Below, piece by piece: positions 11,453-24,760 of a DNA stretch of 64,000 nt. Positions within the stretch are counted from its first letter, which is position 1, and every line of letters starts with the position of its first letter. The position numbers were made by a program, and so were the translations under genes. This stretch comes from Sanderia malayensis. Lineage: Eukaryota; Cnidaria; Scyphozoa; Semaeostomeae; Pelagiidae. The notes under the pieces were generated by a model. It did no database searches, was not told the DNA's origin, and was given only the letters and a program-made list of their open reading frames with translations. Where the stretch lies: positions 620,001-684,000 of the forward strand of contig RQOL01000372.1 in NCBI GenBank assembly GCA_013076295.1, given 5' to 3'.

Positions 11453-14094
11453 ATGAATCCTAATCTTGATTAGTGTAAGTTGCGGGAATAAAAGTTAATT
11501 TTTATTAGTGTAAATTGTGGAAATGAATGTTAATATAACTGAAACAAGTAACTAAAAGTGTATAACAATTTGTTCTCGCTGAATTGACATGGAATCATGC
11601 GCAAATTGTGGGAAGGAATCTAAATAAATTGTGGGAATGAATGTTAATATTACTCAAAAAAGTGACTAAAAGTGCATAACAATTTGTTTTCGCTGAATTG
11701 ACATGGAGTCATGCGCAAATTGTGGGAAGGAATCCTAAATTTGAATAGTGTAAGTTGCGGGAATAAAGGTTAATTTTTATTGGTGTAAATTGTTGGAATG
11801 AATCCTAATTTTGATTAGTGTAAGTTGCGGGAATAAAAGTTAATTTTTATTATTGTAAATTGTGGGAATGAATGTTAATATAACTGAAACAAGTAACTAA
11901 AAGTGTATAACAATTTGCTCTCGCTGAATTGACATCGAATCATGCGCAAATTGTGGGAATGAATCCTAATCGTGATTAGTGTAAGTTGTGGGTAAAAAAG
12001 TTAATTTTTATTAGTGTAAATTGTTGGAATGAATGTTTATATAACTGAAAAAAGTAACTAAAAGTGTATAACAGTTTGTTTTCGCTGAATTGACATGGAA
12101 TCATGCGCAAATTGTGGGAATGAATCTAAATAAATTGTGGGAATGAATGTTAATATTACTCAAAAAAGTAACTAAAAGTGCATAACAATTTGTTTTCGCT
12201 GAATTGACATGGAGTCATGCGCAAATTGTGGGAATGAATCCTAATTTTGATAGGTGTAATTTGCGGGAATAAAAGTTAATTTTTATTGGTGTAAATTGTG
12301 GGAATGAATGTTAATATAACTGAAACAAGTAACTAAAAGTGTATAACAATTTGTTTTCGCTGAATTGACGTGGAATCGTGCGCAATTTGTGGGAATGAAT
12401 TTAATTTTGATTAGTGTAAGTTGCGGGAATAAAAGTTGATTTTTATTGGTGTACATTGTGGGAATGAATGTTAATATAACTGAAACAAGTAACTAAAAGT
12501 GTATAACAATTTGTTCTCGCTGAATTGACGTGGAATCATGCGCAAATTGTGGGAATGAATTTAATTTTGATTAGTGTAAGTTGCGGGAATAAAAGTTAAT
12601 TTTTATTGGTGTAAATTGTGGGAATGAATGTTAATATAACTGAAACAAGTAACTAAAAGTGTATAACAATTTGTTTTCGCTGAATTGACGTGGAATCATG
12701 CGCAATTTGTGGGAATGAATTTAATTTTGATTAGTGTAAGTTGCGGGAATAAAAGTTAATTTTTATTGGTGTAAATTGTGGGAATGAATGTTAATATAAC
12801 TGAAACAAGTAACTAAAAGTGTATAACAATTTGTTCTCGCTGAATTGACATGGAATCAAGCGCAAATTGTGGGAATGAATCTAAATAAATTGTGGGAATG
12901 AATGTTAATATTACTCAAAAAAGTAACTAAAAGTGCATAACAATTTGTTTTCGCTGAATTGACATGGAGTCATGCGCAAATTGTGGGAAGGAATCCAGAT
13001 TTTGATTAATGTAAGTTGCGGGAATAAAAGTTAATTTTTATTGGTGTAAATTGTTGGAATGAATCCTAATTCTGATTAGTGTAAATTGCGGGAATAAAAG
13101 TTAAATTTTATTAGTGTAAATTGTGGGAATTAATGTTAATATAACTGAAACAAGTAACTAAAAGTATATAACAATTTGTTCTCGCTGAATTGACGTGGAA
13201 TCATGCGCAAATTGTGGGAATGAATTTAATTTTGATTAGTGTAAGTTGCGGGAATAAAAGTTGATTTTTATTGGTGTAAATTGTTGGAATGAATCCTAAT
13301 CTTGATTAGTGTAAGTTGCGGGAATAAAAGTTAATTTTTATTAGTGTAAATTGTGGAAATGAATGTTAATATAACTGAAACAAGTAACTAAAAGTGTATC
13401 ACAATTTGTTCTCGCTGAATTGACATGGAATCATGCGCAAATTGTGGGAATGAATTTAATTTTGATTAGTGTAAGTTGCGGGAATAAAAGTTGATTTTTA
13501 TTGGTGTACATTGTGGGAGAGAAAATTAATTTTTATTAGTGTAAATTGTGGGAATGAGTGTTATCTTTTATTAGTATAAATTGTGGGAATGAATGTTTAT
13601 ATAACTGAAACAAGTAACTAAAAGTGTATAACAATTGGTTCTCGCTGAATTGACATGGAATCAAGCGCAAATTGTGGGAATGAATCTAAATATATTGTGG
13701 GAATGAATGTTAATATTACTCAAAAAAGTAACTAAAAGTGCATAACAATTTGTTTTCGCTGAATTGACATGGAGTCATGCGCAAATTGTGGGAAGGAATC
13801 CTAATTTTGATTAATGTAAGTTGCGGGAATAAAAGTTAATTTTTATTGGTGTAAATTGTTGGAATGAATCCTAATTTTGATTAGTGTAAGTTGCGGGAAT
13901 AAAAGTTAATTTTTATTAGTGTAAATTGTGGGAATGAATATTAATATAACTGAAACTAGTAACTAAAAGTTTATAACAATTTGTTCTCGCTGAATTGACA
14001 TCGAATCATGCGCAAATTGTGGGAATGAATCCTAATCTTGATTAGTTTAAGTTGCGGGAATAAAAGTTAATTTTTATTAGTATAAATTGTGGGA
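11453..14094 (+). repeat. Higher-order repeat B, copy 2 (2642 bp)
   Basis: This is the longer tandem partner of 9361-11452. The extra 480 bp lies at roughly 12320-12800 and consists of further 161-bp-type monomers with GACGTGGAATC cores. The extra 70 bp lies around 13860-13930 (CCTAATTTTGATTAG followed by a GCGGGAATAAAAG unit). The right part, from about 13300, is also related to 28.9-30.4 kb at offset 15613. Confidence 0.86.
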
Positions 14095-14797
14095 ATGAAT
14101 GTTTATATAACTGAAACAAGTAACTAAAAGTGTATAACAATTTGTTCTCGCTGAATTGACATGGAATCAAGCGCAAATTGTGGGAATGAATCCTAATCTT
14201 GATTAGTTTAAGTTGCGGGAATAAAAGTTGATTTTTATTGGTGTACATTGTGGGAGAGAAAATTAATTTTTATTAGTGTAAATTTTGGGAATGAGTGTTA
14301 TCTTTTATTAGTGTAGATAGTGGGAAGGAATGTTAATATTACTGAAAAAAGTAACTAAAAGTGGATAACAATTTGTTCTCGCTTAATTGACATCGAATCA
14401 TGCGCAAATTGTGGGAATGAATCCTAATCTTGATTAGTGTAAGTTGCGGGAATAAAAGCTAATTTTTATTAGTATAAATTGTGGGAATGTATGTTTATAT
14501 AACTGAAACAAGTAACTAAAAGTGTATAACAATTTGTTCTCGCTGAATTGACATCGAATCATGCGCAAATTGTGGGAATGAATCCTAATCTTGATTAGTT
14601 TAAGTTGCGGGAATAAAAGTTAATTTTTATTAGTATAAATTGTGGAATGAATGTTTATATAACTGAAACAAGTAACTAAAAGTGTATAACAATTTGTTCT
14701 CGCTGAATTGACATGGAATCAAGCGCAAATTGTGGGAATGAATCTAAATAAATTGTGGGAATGAATGTTAATATTACTCAAAAAAGTGACTAAAAGT
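13300..14797 (+). repeat. Segment duplicated at +15613 (28913-30410)
   Basis: The unusual GTGGATAACAATTTG core followed by GCTTAATTGAC occurs at 14361 and 29974; ATGAATATTAAT occurs at 13934 and 29547. Both give offset 15613. A short minus-strand frame at 14042-14248 has its counterpart at 29655-29861 for this reason. The copies diverge right of about 14797, where the left one continues GTGTATAAC and the right one GTGCATAAC. Confidence 0.84.
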
Positions 14798-15432
14798 GTA
14801 TAACAATTTGTTCTCGCTGAATTGACGTGGAATCATGCGCAAATTGTGGGAATGAATTTAATTTTGATTAGTGTAAGTTGCGGGAACAAAAGTTGATTTT
14901 TATTGGTGTACATTGTGGGAGAGAAAATTAATTTTTATTAGTGTAAATTGTGGGAATGAGTGTTATCTTTTATTAGTGTAAATAGTGGGAAGGAATGTTA
15001 ATATTACTGAAAAAAGTAACTAAAAGTGTATAACAATTTGTTCTCGCTGAATTGACATCTAATCATGCGCAAATTGTGGAAATGAATCCTAATCTTGATT
15101 AGTGTAAGTTGCGGGAATAAAAGCTAATTTTTATTAGTATAAATTGTGGGAATGTATGTTTATATAACTGAAACAAGTAACTAAAAGTGTATAACAATTT
15201 GTTCTCGCTGAATTGACATCGAATCATGCGCAAATTGTGGGAATGAATTTAATTTTGATTAGTGTAAGTTGCGGGAATAAAAGTTGATTTTTATTGGTGT
15301 AAATTGTTGGAATGAATCCTAATCTTGATTAGTGTAAGTTGCGGGAATAAAAGTTAATTTTTATTAGTGTAAATTGTGGAAATGAATGTTAATATAACTG
15401 AAACAAGTAACTAAAAGTGTATAACAATTTGT
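14095..15432 (+). repeat. Satellite segment between repeats B and C
   Basis: Ordinary zone I monomers with no gene. Two related stretches carry AAAAGCTAATTTTTATTAG followed by GGGAATGTATG, near 14454 and 15119 (665 bp apart); the same marker recurs near 15.85, 18.01, 30.06, 31.63, 33.81 and 39.10 kb. One R unit near 14640 reads TTGTGGAATGAATG, having lost one G of the GGG run. Confidence 0.8.
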
Positions 15433-17590
15433 TCTCGCTGAATTGACATGGAATCATGCGCAAATTGTGGGAAGGAATCTAAATAAATTGTGGGAATGAA
15501 TGTTAATATTACTCAAAAAAGTGACTAAAAGTGCATAACAATTTGTTTTCGCTGAATTGACATGGAGTCATGCGCAAATTGTGGGAAGGAATCCTAAATT
15601 TGAATAGTGTAAGTTGCGGGAATAAAGGTTAATTTTTATTGGTGTAAATTGTTGGAATGAATCCTAATTTTAATTAGTGTAAGTTGCGGGAATAAAAGTT
15701 AATTTTTATTATTGTAAATTGTGGGAATGAATGTTAATATAACTGAAACAAGTAACTAAAAGTGTATAACAATTTGCTCTCGCTGAATTGACATCGAATC
15801 ATGCGCAAATTGTGGGAATGAATCCTAATCTTGATTAGTGTAAGTTGCGGGAATAAAAGCTAATTTTTATTAGTATAAATTGTGGGAATGTATGTTTATA
15901 TAACTGAAACAAGTAACTAAAAGTGTATAGCAATTTGTTCTCGCTGAATTGACATCGAATCATGCGCAAATTGTGGGAATGAATCCTAATCTTGATTAGT
16001 TTAAGTTGCGGGAATAAAAGTTAATTTTTATTAGTATAAATTGTGGAATGAATGTTTATATAACTGAAACAAGTAACTAAAAGTGTATAACAATTTGTTC
16101 TCGCTGAATTGACATGGAATCAAGCGCAAATTGTGGGAATGAATCTAAATAAATTGTGGGAATGAATGTTAATATTACTCAAAAAAGTGACTAAAAGTGC
16201 ATAACAATTTGTTCTCGCTGAATTGACATCGAATCATGCGCAAATTGTGGGAATGAATCCTAATCTTGATTAGTTTAGGTTGCGGGAATAAAAGTTAATT
16301 TTTATTAGTATAAATTGTTGGAATGAATGTTTATATAACTGAAAAAAGTAACTAAAAGTGTATAACAGTTTGTTTTCGCTGAATTGACATGGAATCATGC
16401 GCAAATTGTGGGAATGAATCTAAATAAATTGTGGGAATGAATGTTAATATTACTGAAAAAAGTAACTAAAAGTGCATAACAATTTGTTTTCGCTGAATTG
16501 ACATGGAGTCATGCGCAAATTGTGGGAATGAATCCTAATTTTGATTAGTGTAAGTTGCGGGAATAAAAGTTAATTTTTATTGGTGTAAATTGTGGGAATG
16601 AATGTTAATATAACTGAAACAAGTAACTAAAAGTGTATGACAATTTGTTTTCGCTGAATTGACGTGGAATCATGCGCAAATTGTGGGGATGAATTTAATT
16701 TTGATTAGTGTAAGTTGCGGGAATAAAAGTTAATTTTTATTAGTATAAATTGTGGGAATGAATGTTTATATAACTGAAACAAGTAACTAAATGTGTAAAA
16801 CAATTTGTTTTCGCTGAATTGACGTGGAATCATGCGCAAATTGTGGGAATGAATTTAATTTTGATTAGTGTAAGTTGCGGGAATAAAAGTTGATTTTTAT
16901 TGGTGTAAATTGTGGAGGGGAAAATTAATTTTTATTAGTATAAATTGTGGGAATGAGTGTTATCTTTTATTAGTGTAAATAGTGGGAATGAATGAAAATA
17001 TTACTGAAAAATAAAAATAAAAGTGTACAACAATTTGTTCTCGCTGAAATGACGTGGAATCATGCGCACATTGTGGGAATGAATCATAATTTTGATTAGT
17101 GTAAGTTGCGGGAATAAAAGTTAATTTTTATTAGTGTAAATTGTGGGAATGAATGTTTATATAACTGAAAAAAGTAACTAAAAGTGTATAACAATTTTTT
17201 TTCCCTGAATTGACGTGGAATCATGCGCAAATTGTGGAAATGAATTTAATTTTGATTAGTGTAAGTTGCGGGAATAAAAGTTGATTTTTATTGGTGTAGA
17301 TTGTGGGAGGGAAAATTAGTTTTTATTAGTGTAAATTGTGGGAATGAGTGTTATCTTTTATTAGTGTAAATAGTTGGAAGGAATGTTAATATTACTGAAA
17401 AAAGTAACTAAAAGTGTATAACAATTTGTTCTCGCTGAATTGACATCGAATCATGCGCAAATTGTGGGAATGAATCCTAATCGTGATTAGTGTAAGTTGT
17501 GGGTAAAAAAGTTAATTTTTATTAGTGTAAATTGTTGGAATGAATGTTTATATAACTGAAAAAAGTAACTAAAAGTGTATAACAGTTTGT
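15433..17590 (+). repeat. Higher-order repeat C, copy 1 (2158 bp)
   Basis: Landmarks recur at a constant +2158: AAGGAATCT (15472 and 17630), ATCCTAAATTTG (15591 and 17749), TATAGCAATTTG (15926 and 18084) and the aberrant ATAAAAATAAAAGTG core (17011 and 19169). One T is lost from a T-run in the second copy (CAATTTTTTTTCCC near 17193, seven T near 19352). The constant offset over about 2 kb indicates a recent duplication. Confidence 0.9.
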
Positions 17591-19748
17591 TTTCGCTGAA
17601 TTGACATGGAATCATGCGCAAATTGTGGGAAGGAATCTAAATAAATTGTGGGAATGAATGTTAATATTACTCAAAAAAGTGACTAAAAGTGCATAACAAT
17701 TTGTTTTCGCTGAATTGACATGGAGTCATGCGCAAATTGTGGGAAGGAATCCTAAATTTGAATAGTGTAAGTTGCGGGAATAAAGGTTAATTTTTATTGG
17801 TGTAAATTGTTGGAATGAATCCTAATTTTGATTAGTGTAAGTTGCGGGAATAAAAGTTAATTTTTATTATTGTAAATTGTGGGAATGAATGTTAATATAA
17901 CTGAAACAAGTAACTAAAAGTGTATAACAATTTGCTCTCGCTGAATTGACATCGAATCATGCGCAAATTGTGGGAATGAATCCTAATCTTGATTAGTGTA
18001 AGTTGCGGGAATAAAAGCTAATTTTTATTAGTATAAATTGTGGGAATGTATGTTTATATAACTGAAACAAGTAACTAAAAGTGTATAGCAATTTGTTCTC
18101 GCTGAATTGACATCGAATCATGCGCAAATTGTGGGAATGAATCCTAATCTTGATTAGTTTAAGTTGCGGGAATAAAAGTTAATTTTTATTAGTATAAATT
18201 GTGGAATGAATGTTTATATAACTGAAACAAGTAACTAAAAGTGTATAACAATTTGTTCTCGCTGAATTGACATGGAGTCAAGCGCAAATTGTGGGAATGA
18301 ATCTAAATAAATTGTGGGAATGAATGTTAATATTACTCAAAAAAGTGACTAAAAGTGCATAACAATTTGTTCTCGCTGAATTGACATCGAATCATGCGCA
18401 AATTGTGGGAATGAATCCTAATCTTGATTAGTTTAGGTTGCGGGAATAAAAGTTAATTTTTATTAGTATAAATTGTTGGAATGAATGTTTATATAACTGA
18501 AAAAAGTAACTAAAAGTGTATAACAGTTTGTTTTCGCTGAATTGACATGGAATCATGCGCAAATTGTGGGAATGAATCTAAATAAATTGTGGGAATGAAT
18601 GTTAATATTACTGAAAAAAGTAACTAAAAGTGCATAACAATTTGTTTTCGCTGAATTGACATGGAGTCATGCGCAAATTGTGGGAATGAATCCTAATTTT
18701 GATTAGTGTAAGTTGCGGGAATAAAAGTTAATTTTTATTGGTGTAAATTGTGGGAATGAATGTTAATATAACTGAAACAAGTAACTAAAAGTGTATGACA
18801 ATTTGTTTTCGCTGAATTGACGTGGAATCATGCGCAAATTGTGGGGATGAATTTAATTTTGATTAGTGTAAGTTGCGGGAATAAAAGTTAATTTTTATTA
18901 GTATAAATTGTGGGAATGAATGTTTATATAACTGAAACAAGTAACTAAATGTGTAAAACAATTTGTTTTCGCTGAATTGACGTGGAATCATGCGCAAATT
19001 GTGGGAATGAATTTAATTTTGATTAGTGTAAGTTGCGGGAATAAAAGTTGATTTTTATTGGTGTAAATTGTGGAGGGGAAAATTAATTTTTATTAGTATA
19101 AATTGTGGGAATGAGTGTTATCTTTTATTAGTGTAAATAGTGGGAATGAATGAAAATATTACTGAAAAATAAAAATAAAAGTGTACAACAATTTGTTCTC
19201 GCTGAAATGACGTGGAATCATGCGCACATTGTGGGAATGAATCATAATTTTGATTAGTGTAAGTTGCGGGAATAAAAGTTAATTTTTATTAGTGTAAATT
19301 GTGGGAATGAATGTTTATATAACTGAAAAAAGTAACTAAAAGTGTATAACAATTTTTTTCCCTGAATTGACGTGGAATCATGCGCAAATTGTGGAAATGA
19401 ATTTAATTTTGATTAGTGTAAGTTGCGGGAATAAAAGTTGATTTTTATTGGTGTAGATTGTGGGAGGGAAAATTAGTTTTTATTAGTGTAAATTGTGGGA
19501 ATGAGTGTTATCTTTTATTAGTGTAAATAGTTGGAAGGAATGTTAATATTACTGAAAAAAGTAACTAAAAGTGTATAACAATTTGTTCTCGCTGAATTGA
19601 CATCGAATCATGCGCAAATTGTGGGAATGAATCCTAATCGTGATTAGTGTAAGTTGTGGGTAAAAAAGTTAATTTTTATTAGTGTAAATTGTTGGAATGA
19701 ATGTTTATATAACTGAAAAAAGTAACTAAAAGTGTATAACAGTTTGTT
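17591..19748 (+). repeat. Higher-order repeat C, copy 2 (2158 bp)
   Basis: Nearly identical tandem partner of 15433-17590. The left junction lies within TTCGCTGAATTGAC: copy 1 is entered from TTTGTTCTCG and copy 2 from GTTTGTTTTCG, so recombination joined two different cores. Its right half is also related to 0.95-1.65 kb and 25.25-25.95 kb through the ATAAAAATAAAAGTG core. Confidence 0.9.
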
Positions 19749-22700
19749 TTCGCTGAATTGACATGGAATCATGCGCAAATTGTGGGAATGAATCTAAATA
19801 AATTGTGGGAATGAATGTTAATATTACTCAAAAAAGTAACTAAAAGTGCATAACAATTTGTTTTCGCTGAATTGACATGGAGTCATGCGCAAATTGTGGG
19901 AATGAATCCTAATTTTGATTAGTGTAAGTTGCGGGAATAAAAATTAATTTTTATTGGTGTAAATTGTGGGAATGAATGTTTATATAACTGAAACAAGTAA
20001 CTAAAAGTGTATAACAATTTGTTTTCGCTGAATTGACGTGGAATCATGCGCAAATTGTGGGAATGAATTTAATTTTGATTAGTGTAAGTTGCGGGAATAA
20101 AAGTTGATTTTTATTGGTGTACATTGTGGGAATGAATGTTTATATAACTGAAACAAGTAACTAAAAGTATATAACAATTTGTTCTCGCTGAATTGACGTG
20201 GAATCATGCGCAAATTGTGGGAATGAATTTAATTTTGATTAGTGTAAGTTGCGGGAATAAAAGTTGATTTTTATTGGTGTAAATTGTTGGAATGAATCCT
20301 AATCTTGATTAGTGTAAGTTGCGGGAATAAAAGTTGATTTTTATTGGTGTAGATTGTGGGAGGGAAAATTAGTTTTTATTAGTGTAAATTGTGGGAATGA
20401 GTGTTATCTTTTATTAGTGTAAATAGTTGGAAGGAATGTTAATATTACTGAAAAAAGTAACTAAAAGTGTATAACAATTTGTTCTCGCGGAATTGACATC
20501 GAATCATGCGCAAATTGTGGGAATGAATCCTAATCGTGATTAGTGTAAGTTGTGGGTAAAAAAGTTAATTTTTATTAGTGTAAATTGTTGGAATGAATGT
20601 TTATATAACTGAAACAAGTAACTAAAAGTGTATAACAATTTGTTCTCGCTGAATTGACATGGAATCAAGCGCAAATTGTGGGAATGAATCTAAATAAATT
20701 GTGGGAATGAATGTTAATATTACTCAAAAAAGTAACTAAAAGTGCATAAGAATTTGTTTTCGCTGAATTGACATGGAGTCATGCGCAAATTGTGGGAAGG
20801 AATCCTAATTTTGATTAGTGTAAGTTGCGGGAATAAAAGTTAATTTTTATTGGTGTAAATTGTTGGAATGAATCCTAATTCTGATTAGTGTAAATTGCGG
20901 GAATAAAAGTTAAATTTTATTAGTGTAAATTGTGGGAATTAATGTTAATATAACTGAAACAAGTAACTAAAAGTGTATAACAATTTGCTCTCGCTGAATT
21001 GACATCGAATCATGCGCAAATTGTGGGAATGAATCCTAATCGTGATTAGTGTAAGTTGTGGGTAAAAAAGTTAATTTTTATTAGTGTAAATTGTTGGAAT
21101 GAATGTTTATATAACTGAAAAAAGTAACTAAAAGTGTATAACAGTTTATTTTCGCTGAATTGACATGGAATCATGCGCAAATTGTGGGAATGAATCTAAA
21201 TAAATTGTGGGAATGAATGTTAATATTACTCAAAAAAGTAACTAAAAGTGCATAACAATTTGTTTTCGCTGAATTGACGTGGAGTCATGCGCAAATTGTG
21301 GGAATGAATCCTAATTTTGATTAGTGTAATTTGCGGGAATAAAAGTTAATTTTTATTGGTGTAAATTGTGGGAATGAATGTTAATATAACAGAAACAAGT
21401 AACTAAAAGTGTATAATAATTTGTTTTCGCTGAATTGACGTGGAATCATGCGCAAATTGTGGGAATGAATTTAATTTTGATTAGTGTAAGTTGCGGGAAT
21501 AAAAGTTGATTTTTATTGGTGTACATTGTGGGAATGAATGTTTATATAACTGAAACAAGTAACTAAAAGTGTATAACAATTTGTTCTCGCTGAATTGACA
21601 TGGAATCAAGCGCAAATTGTGGGAATGAATCTAAATAAATTGTGGGAATGAATGTTAATATTACTCAAAAAAGTAACTAAAAGTGCATAACAATTTGTTT
21701 TCGCTGAATTGACATGGAGTCATGCGCAAATTGTGGGAAGGAATCCTAATTTTGATTAGTGTAAGTTGCGGGAATAAAAGTTAATTTTTATTGGTGTAAA
21801 TTGTTGGAATGAATCCTAATTCTGATTAGTGTAAATTGCGGGAATAAAAGTTAAATTTTATTAGTGTAAATTGTGGGAATTAATGTTAATATAACTGAAA
21901 CAAGTAACTAAAAGTATATAACAATTTGTTCTCGCTGAATTGACGTGGAATCATGCGAAAATTGTGGGAATGAATTTAATTTTGATTAGTGTAAGTTGCG
22001 GGAATAAAAGTTGATTTTTATTGGTGTAAATTGTTGGAATGAATCCTAATCTTGATTAGTGTAAGTTGCGGGAATAAAAGTTAATTTTTATTAGTGTAAA
22101 TTGTGGAAATGAATGTTAATATAACTGAAACAAGTAACTAAAAGTGTATAACAATTTTTTCTCGCTGAATTGACATGGAATCATGCGCAAATTGTGGGAA
22201 GGAATCTAAATAAATTGTGGGAATGAATGTTAATATTACTCAAAAAAGTGACTAAAAGTGCATAACAATTTGTTTTCGCTGAATTGACATGGAGTCATGC
22301 GCAAATTGTGGGAAGGAATCCTAAATTTGAATAGTGTAAGTTGCGGGAATAAAGGTTAATTTTTATTGCTGTAAATTGTTGGAATGAATCCTAATTTTGA
22401 TTAGTGTAAGTTGCGGGAATAAAAGTTAATTTTTATTAGTGTAAATTGTTGGAATGAATGTTAATATAACTGAAACAAGTAACTAAAAGTGTATAACAAT
22501 TTGTTCTCGCTGAATTGACATCGAATCATGCGCAAATTGTTGGAATGAACCCTAATCTTGATTAGTTTAAGTTGCGGGAATAAAAGTTAATTTTTATTAG
22601 TATAAATTGTGGGAATGAATGTTTATATAACTGAAACAAGTAACTAAAAGTGTATAACAATTTGTTCTCGCTGAATTGACATGGAATCAAGCGCAAATTG

Positions 22701-23500
22701 TGGGAATGAATCTAAATAAATTGTGGGAATGAATGTTAATATTACTCAAAAAAGTGACTAAAAGTGCATAACAATTTGTTTTCGCTGAATTGACATGGAG
22801 TCATGCGCAAATTGTGGGAAGGAATCCTAATTTTGATTAGTGTAAGTTGCGGGAATAAAAGTTAATCTTTATTGGGGTAAATTGTGGGAATGAATCCTAA
22901 TTTTGATTAGTGTAAGTTGCGGGAATAAAAGTTAATTTTTATTAGTGTAAATTGTGGAAATGAATGTTAATATAACTGAAACAAGTAACTAAAAGTGTAT
23001 AACAATTTGTTCTCGCTGAATTGACATGGAATCATGCGCAAATTGTGGGAATGAATTTAATTTTGATTAGTGTAAGTTGCGGGAATAAAAGTTGATTTTT
23101 ATTGGTGTACATTGTGGGAGAGAAAATTAATTTTTATTAGTGTAAATTGTGGGAATGAGTGTTATCTTTTATTAGTGTAAATGGTGGGAAGGAATGTTAA
23201 TATTACTGAAAAAAGTAACTAAAAGTGTATAGCAATTTGTTCTCGCTGAATTGACATCGAGTCATGCGCAAATTGTGGGAATGAATCCTAATTTTGATTA
23301 GTGTAAGTTGCGGGAATAAAAGTTAATTTTTATTAGTGTAAATTGTGGGAATGAATGTTAATATAACTGAAACAAGTAACTAAAAGTGTATAACAATTTG
23401 TTCTCGCTGAATTGACATCGAATCATGCGCAAATTGTGGGAATGAATCCTAATCTTGATTAGTTTAAGTTGCGGGAATAAAAGTTAATTTTTATTAGTGT
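19749..23500 (+). repeat. Satellite segment between repeat C and the 11770-offset block
   Basis: Zone I monomers only; no gene or other element. It contains the right partners of the +10771 and +19463 duplications. Cores with TATAGCAATTTG and GACATCGAGTC appear near 23225 and again near 23777, a spacing of 552 bp. The rare TTTATTTTCGCTG core near 21146 and GGAACGAATCC-type changes are isolated point variants. Confidence 0.8.
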
Positions 23501-23509
23501 AAATTGTGG

Positions 23510-24760
23510 GAATGAATGTTAATATAACTGAAACAAGTAACTAAAAGTGTATAACAATTTGTTCTCGCTGAATTGACGTGGAATCATGCGCAAATTGTGG
23601 GAATGAATTCAATTTTGATTAGTGTAAGTTGCGGGAATAAAAGTTGATTTTTATTGGTGTACATTGTGGGAGAGAAAATTAATTTTTATTAGTGTAAGTT
23701 GTGGGAATGAGTGTTATCTTTTATTAGTGTAAATAGTGGGCAGGAATGTTAATATTACTGAAAAAAGTAACTAAAAGTGTATAGCAATTTGTTCTCGCTG
23801 AATTGACATCGAGTCATGCGCAAATTGTGGGAATGAATCCTAATCTTGATTAGTGTAAGTTGCGGGAATAAAAGTTAATTTTTATTAGTATAAATTGTGG
23901 GAAGGAATGTTAATATTACTGAAAAAAGTAACTAAAAGTGTATAACAATTTGTTCTCGCTGAATTGACATCGAATCATGCGCAAATTGTGGGAATCAATC
24001 CTAATCTTGATTAGTGTAAGTTGCGGAAATAAAAGTTATTTTTTATTAGTATAAATTGTGGGAATGAATGTTTATATAACTGAAACAAGTAACTAAAAGT
24101 TATAACAATTTGTTCTCGCTGAATTGACGTGGAATCATGCGCAATTTGTGGGAATGAATGTTAATTTTGATTATTGAAAGTTGCGGAAATAAAAGTTAAT
24201 TTTTATTGGTGTAAATTGTGGGAATGAATCCTAATTTTGATTAGTGTAAGTTGCGGGAATAAAAGATAATTTTTATTAGTGTAAATTGTGGGAATGAATG
24301 TTAATATAACTGAAACAAGTAACTAAAAGTGTATAACAATTTGTTCTCGCTCAATTGACATCGAATCATGCGCAAATTGTGGGAATGAATCTTGATTAGT
24401 TTAAGTTGCGGGAATAAAAGTTAATTTTTATTAGTATAAATTGTGGGAATGAATGTTTATATAACTGAAACAAGTAACTAAAAGTGTATAACAATTTGTT
24501 CTCGCTGAATTGACATGGAATCAAGCGCAATTTGTGGGAATGAATCTAAATAAATTGTGGGAATGAATGTTAATATTACTCAAAAAAGTGACTAAAAGTG
24601 CATAACAATTTGTTTTCGCTGAATTGACATGGAGTCATGCGCAAATTGTGGGAAGGAATCCTAATCTTGATTAGTGTAAGTTGCGGGAATAAAAGTTAAT
24701 TTTTATTAGTGTAAATTGTGGGAATGAATGTTAATATAACTGAAACAAGTAACTAAAAGT
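23510..24760 (+). repeat. Segment duplicated at +11770 (35280-36540)
   Basis: GGGCAGGAATG (23739 and 35509) and GGGAATCAATCC (23990 and 35760) share offset 11770. Within it the left copy has lost single bases and a 6-bp piece (GAATCTTGATTAG near 24388 against GAATCCTAATCTTG in the right copy). The right copy begins inside the third copy of repeat D, so D was formed before or together with this exchange. Confidence 0.82.

Noticed and set aside
14042..14248. 68-codon minus-strand open frame, repeated at 29655-29861
   Set aside because: Same reasoning: chance open frame in satellite DNA, copied by the 15613-bp-offset duplication. It shares most residues with the 3169 frame only because both read the same repeat.
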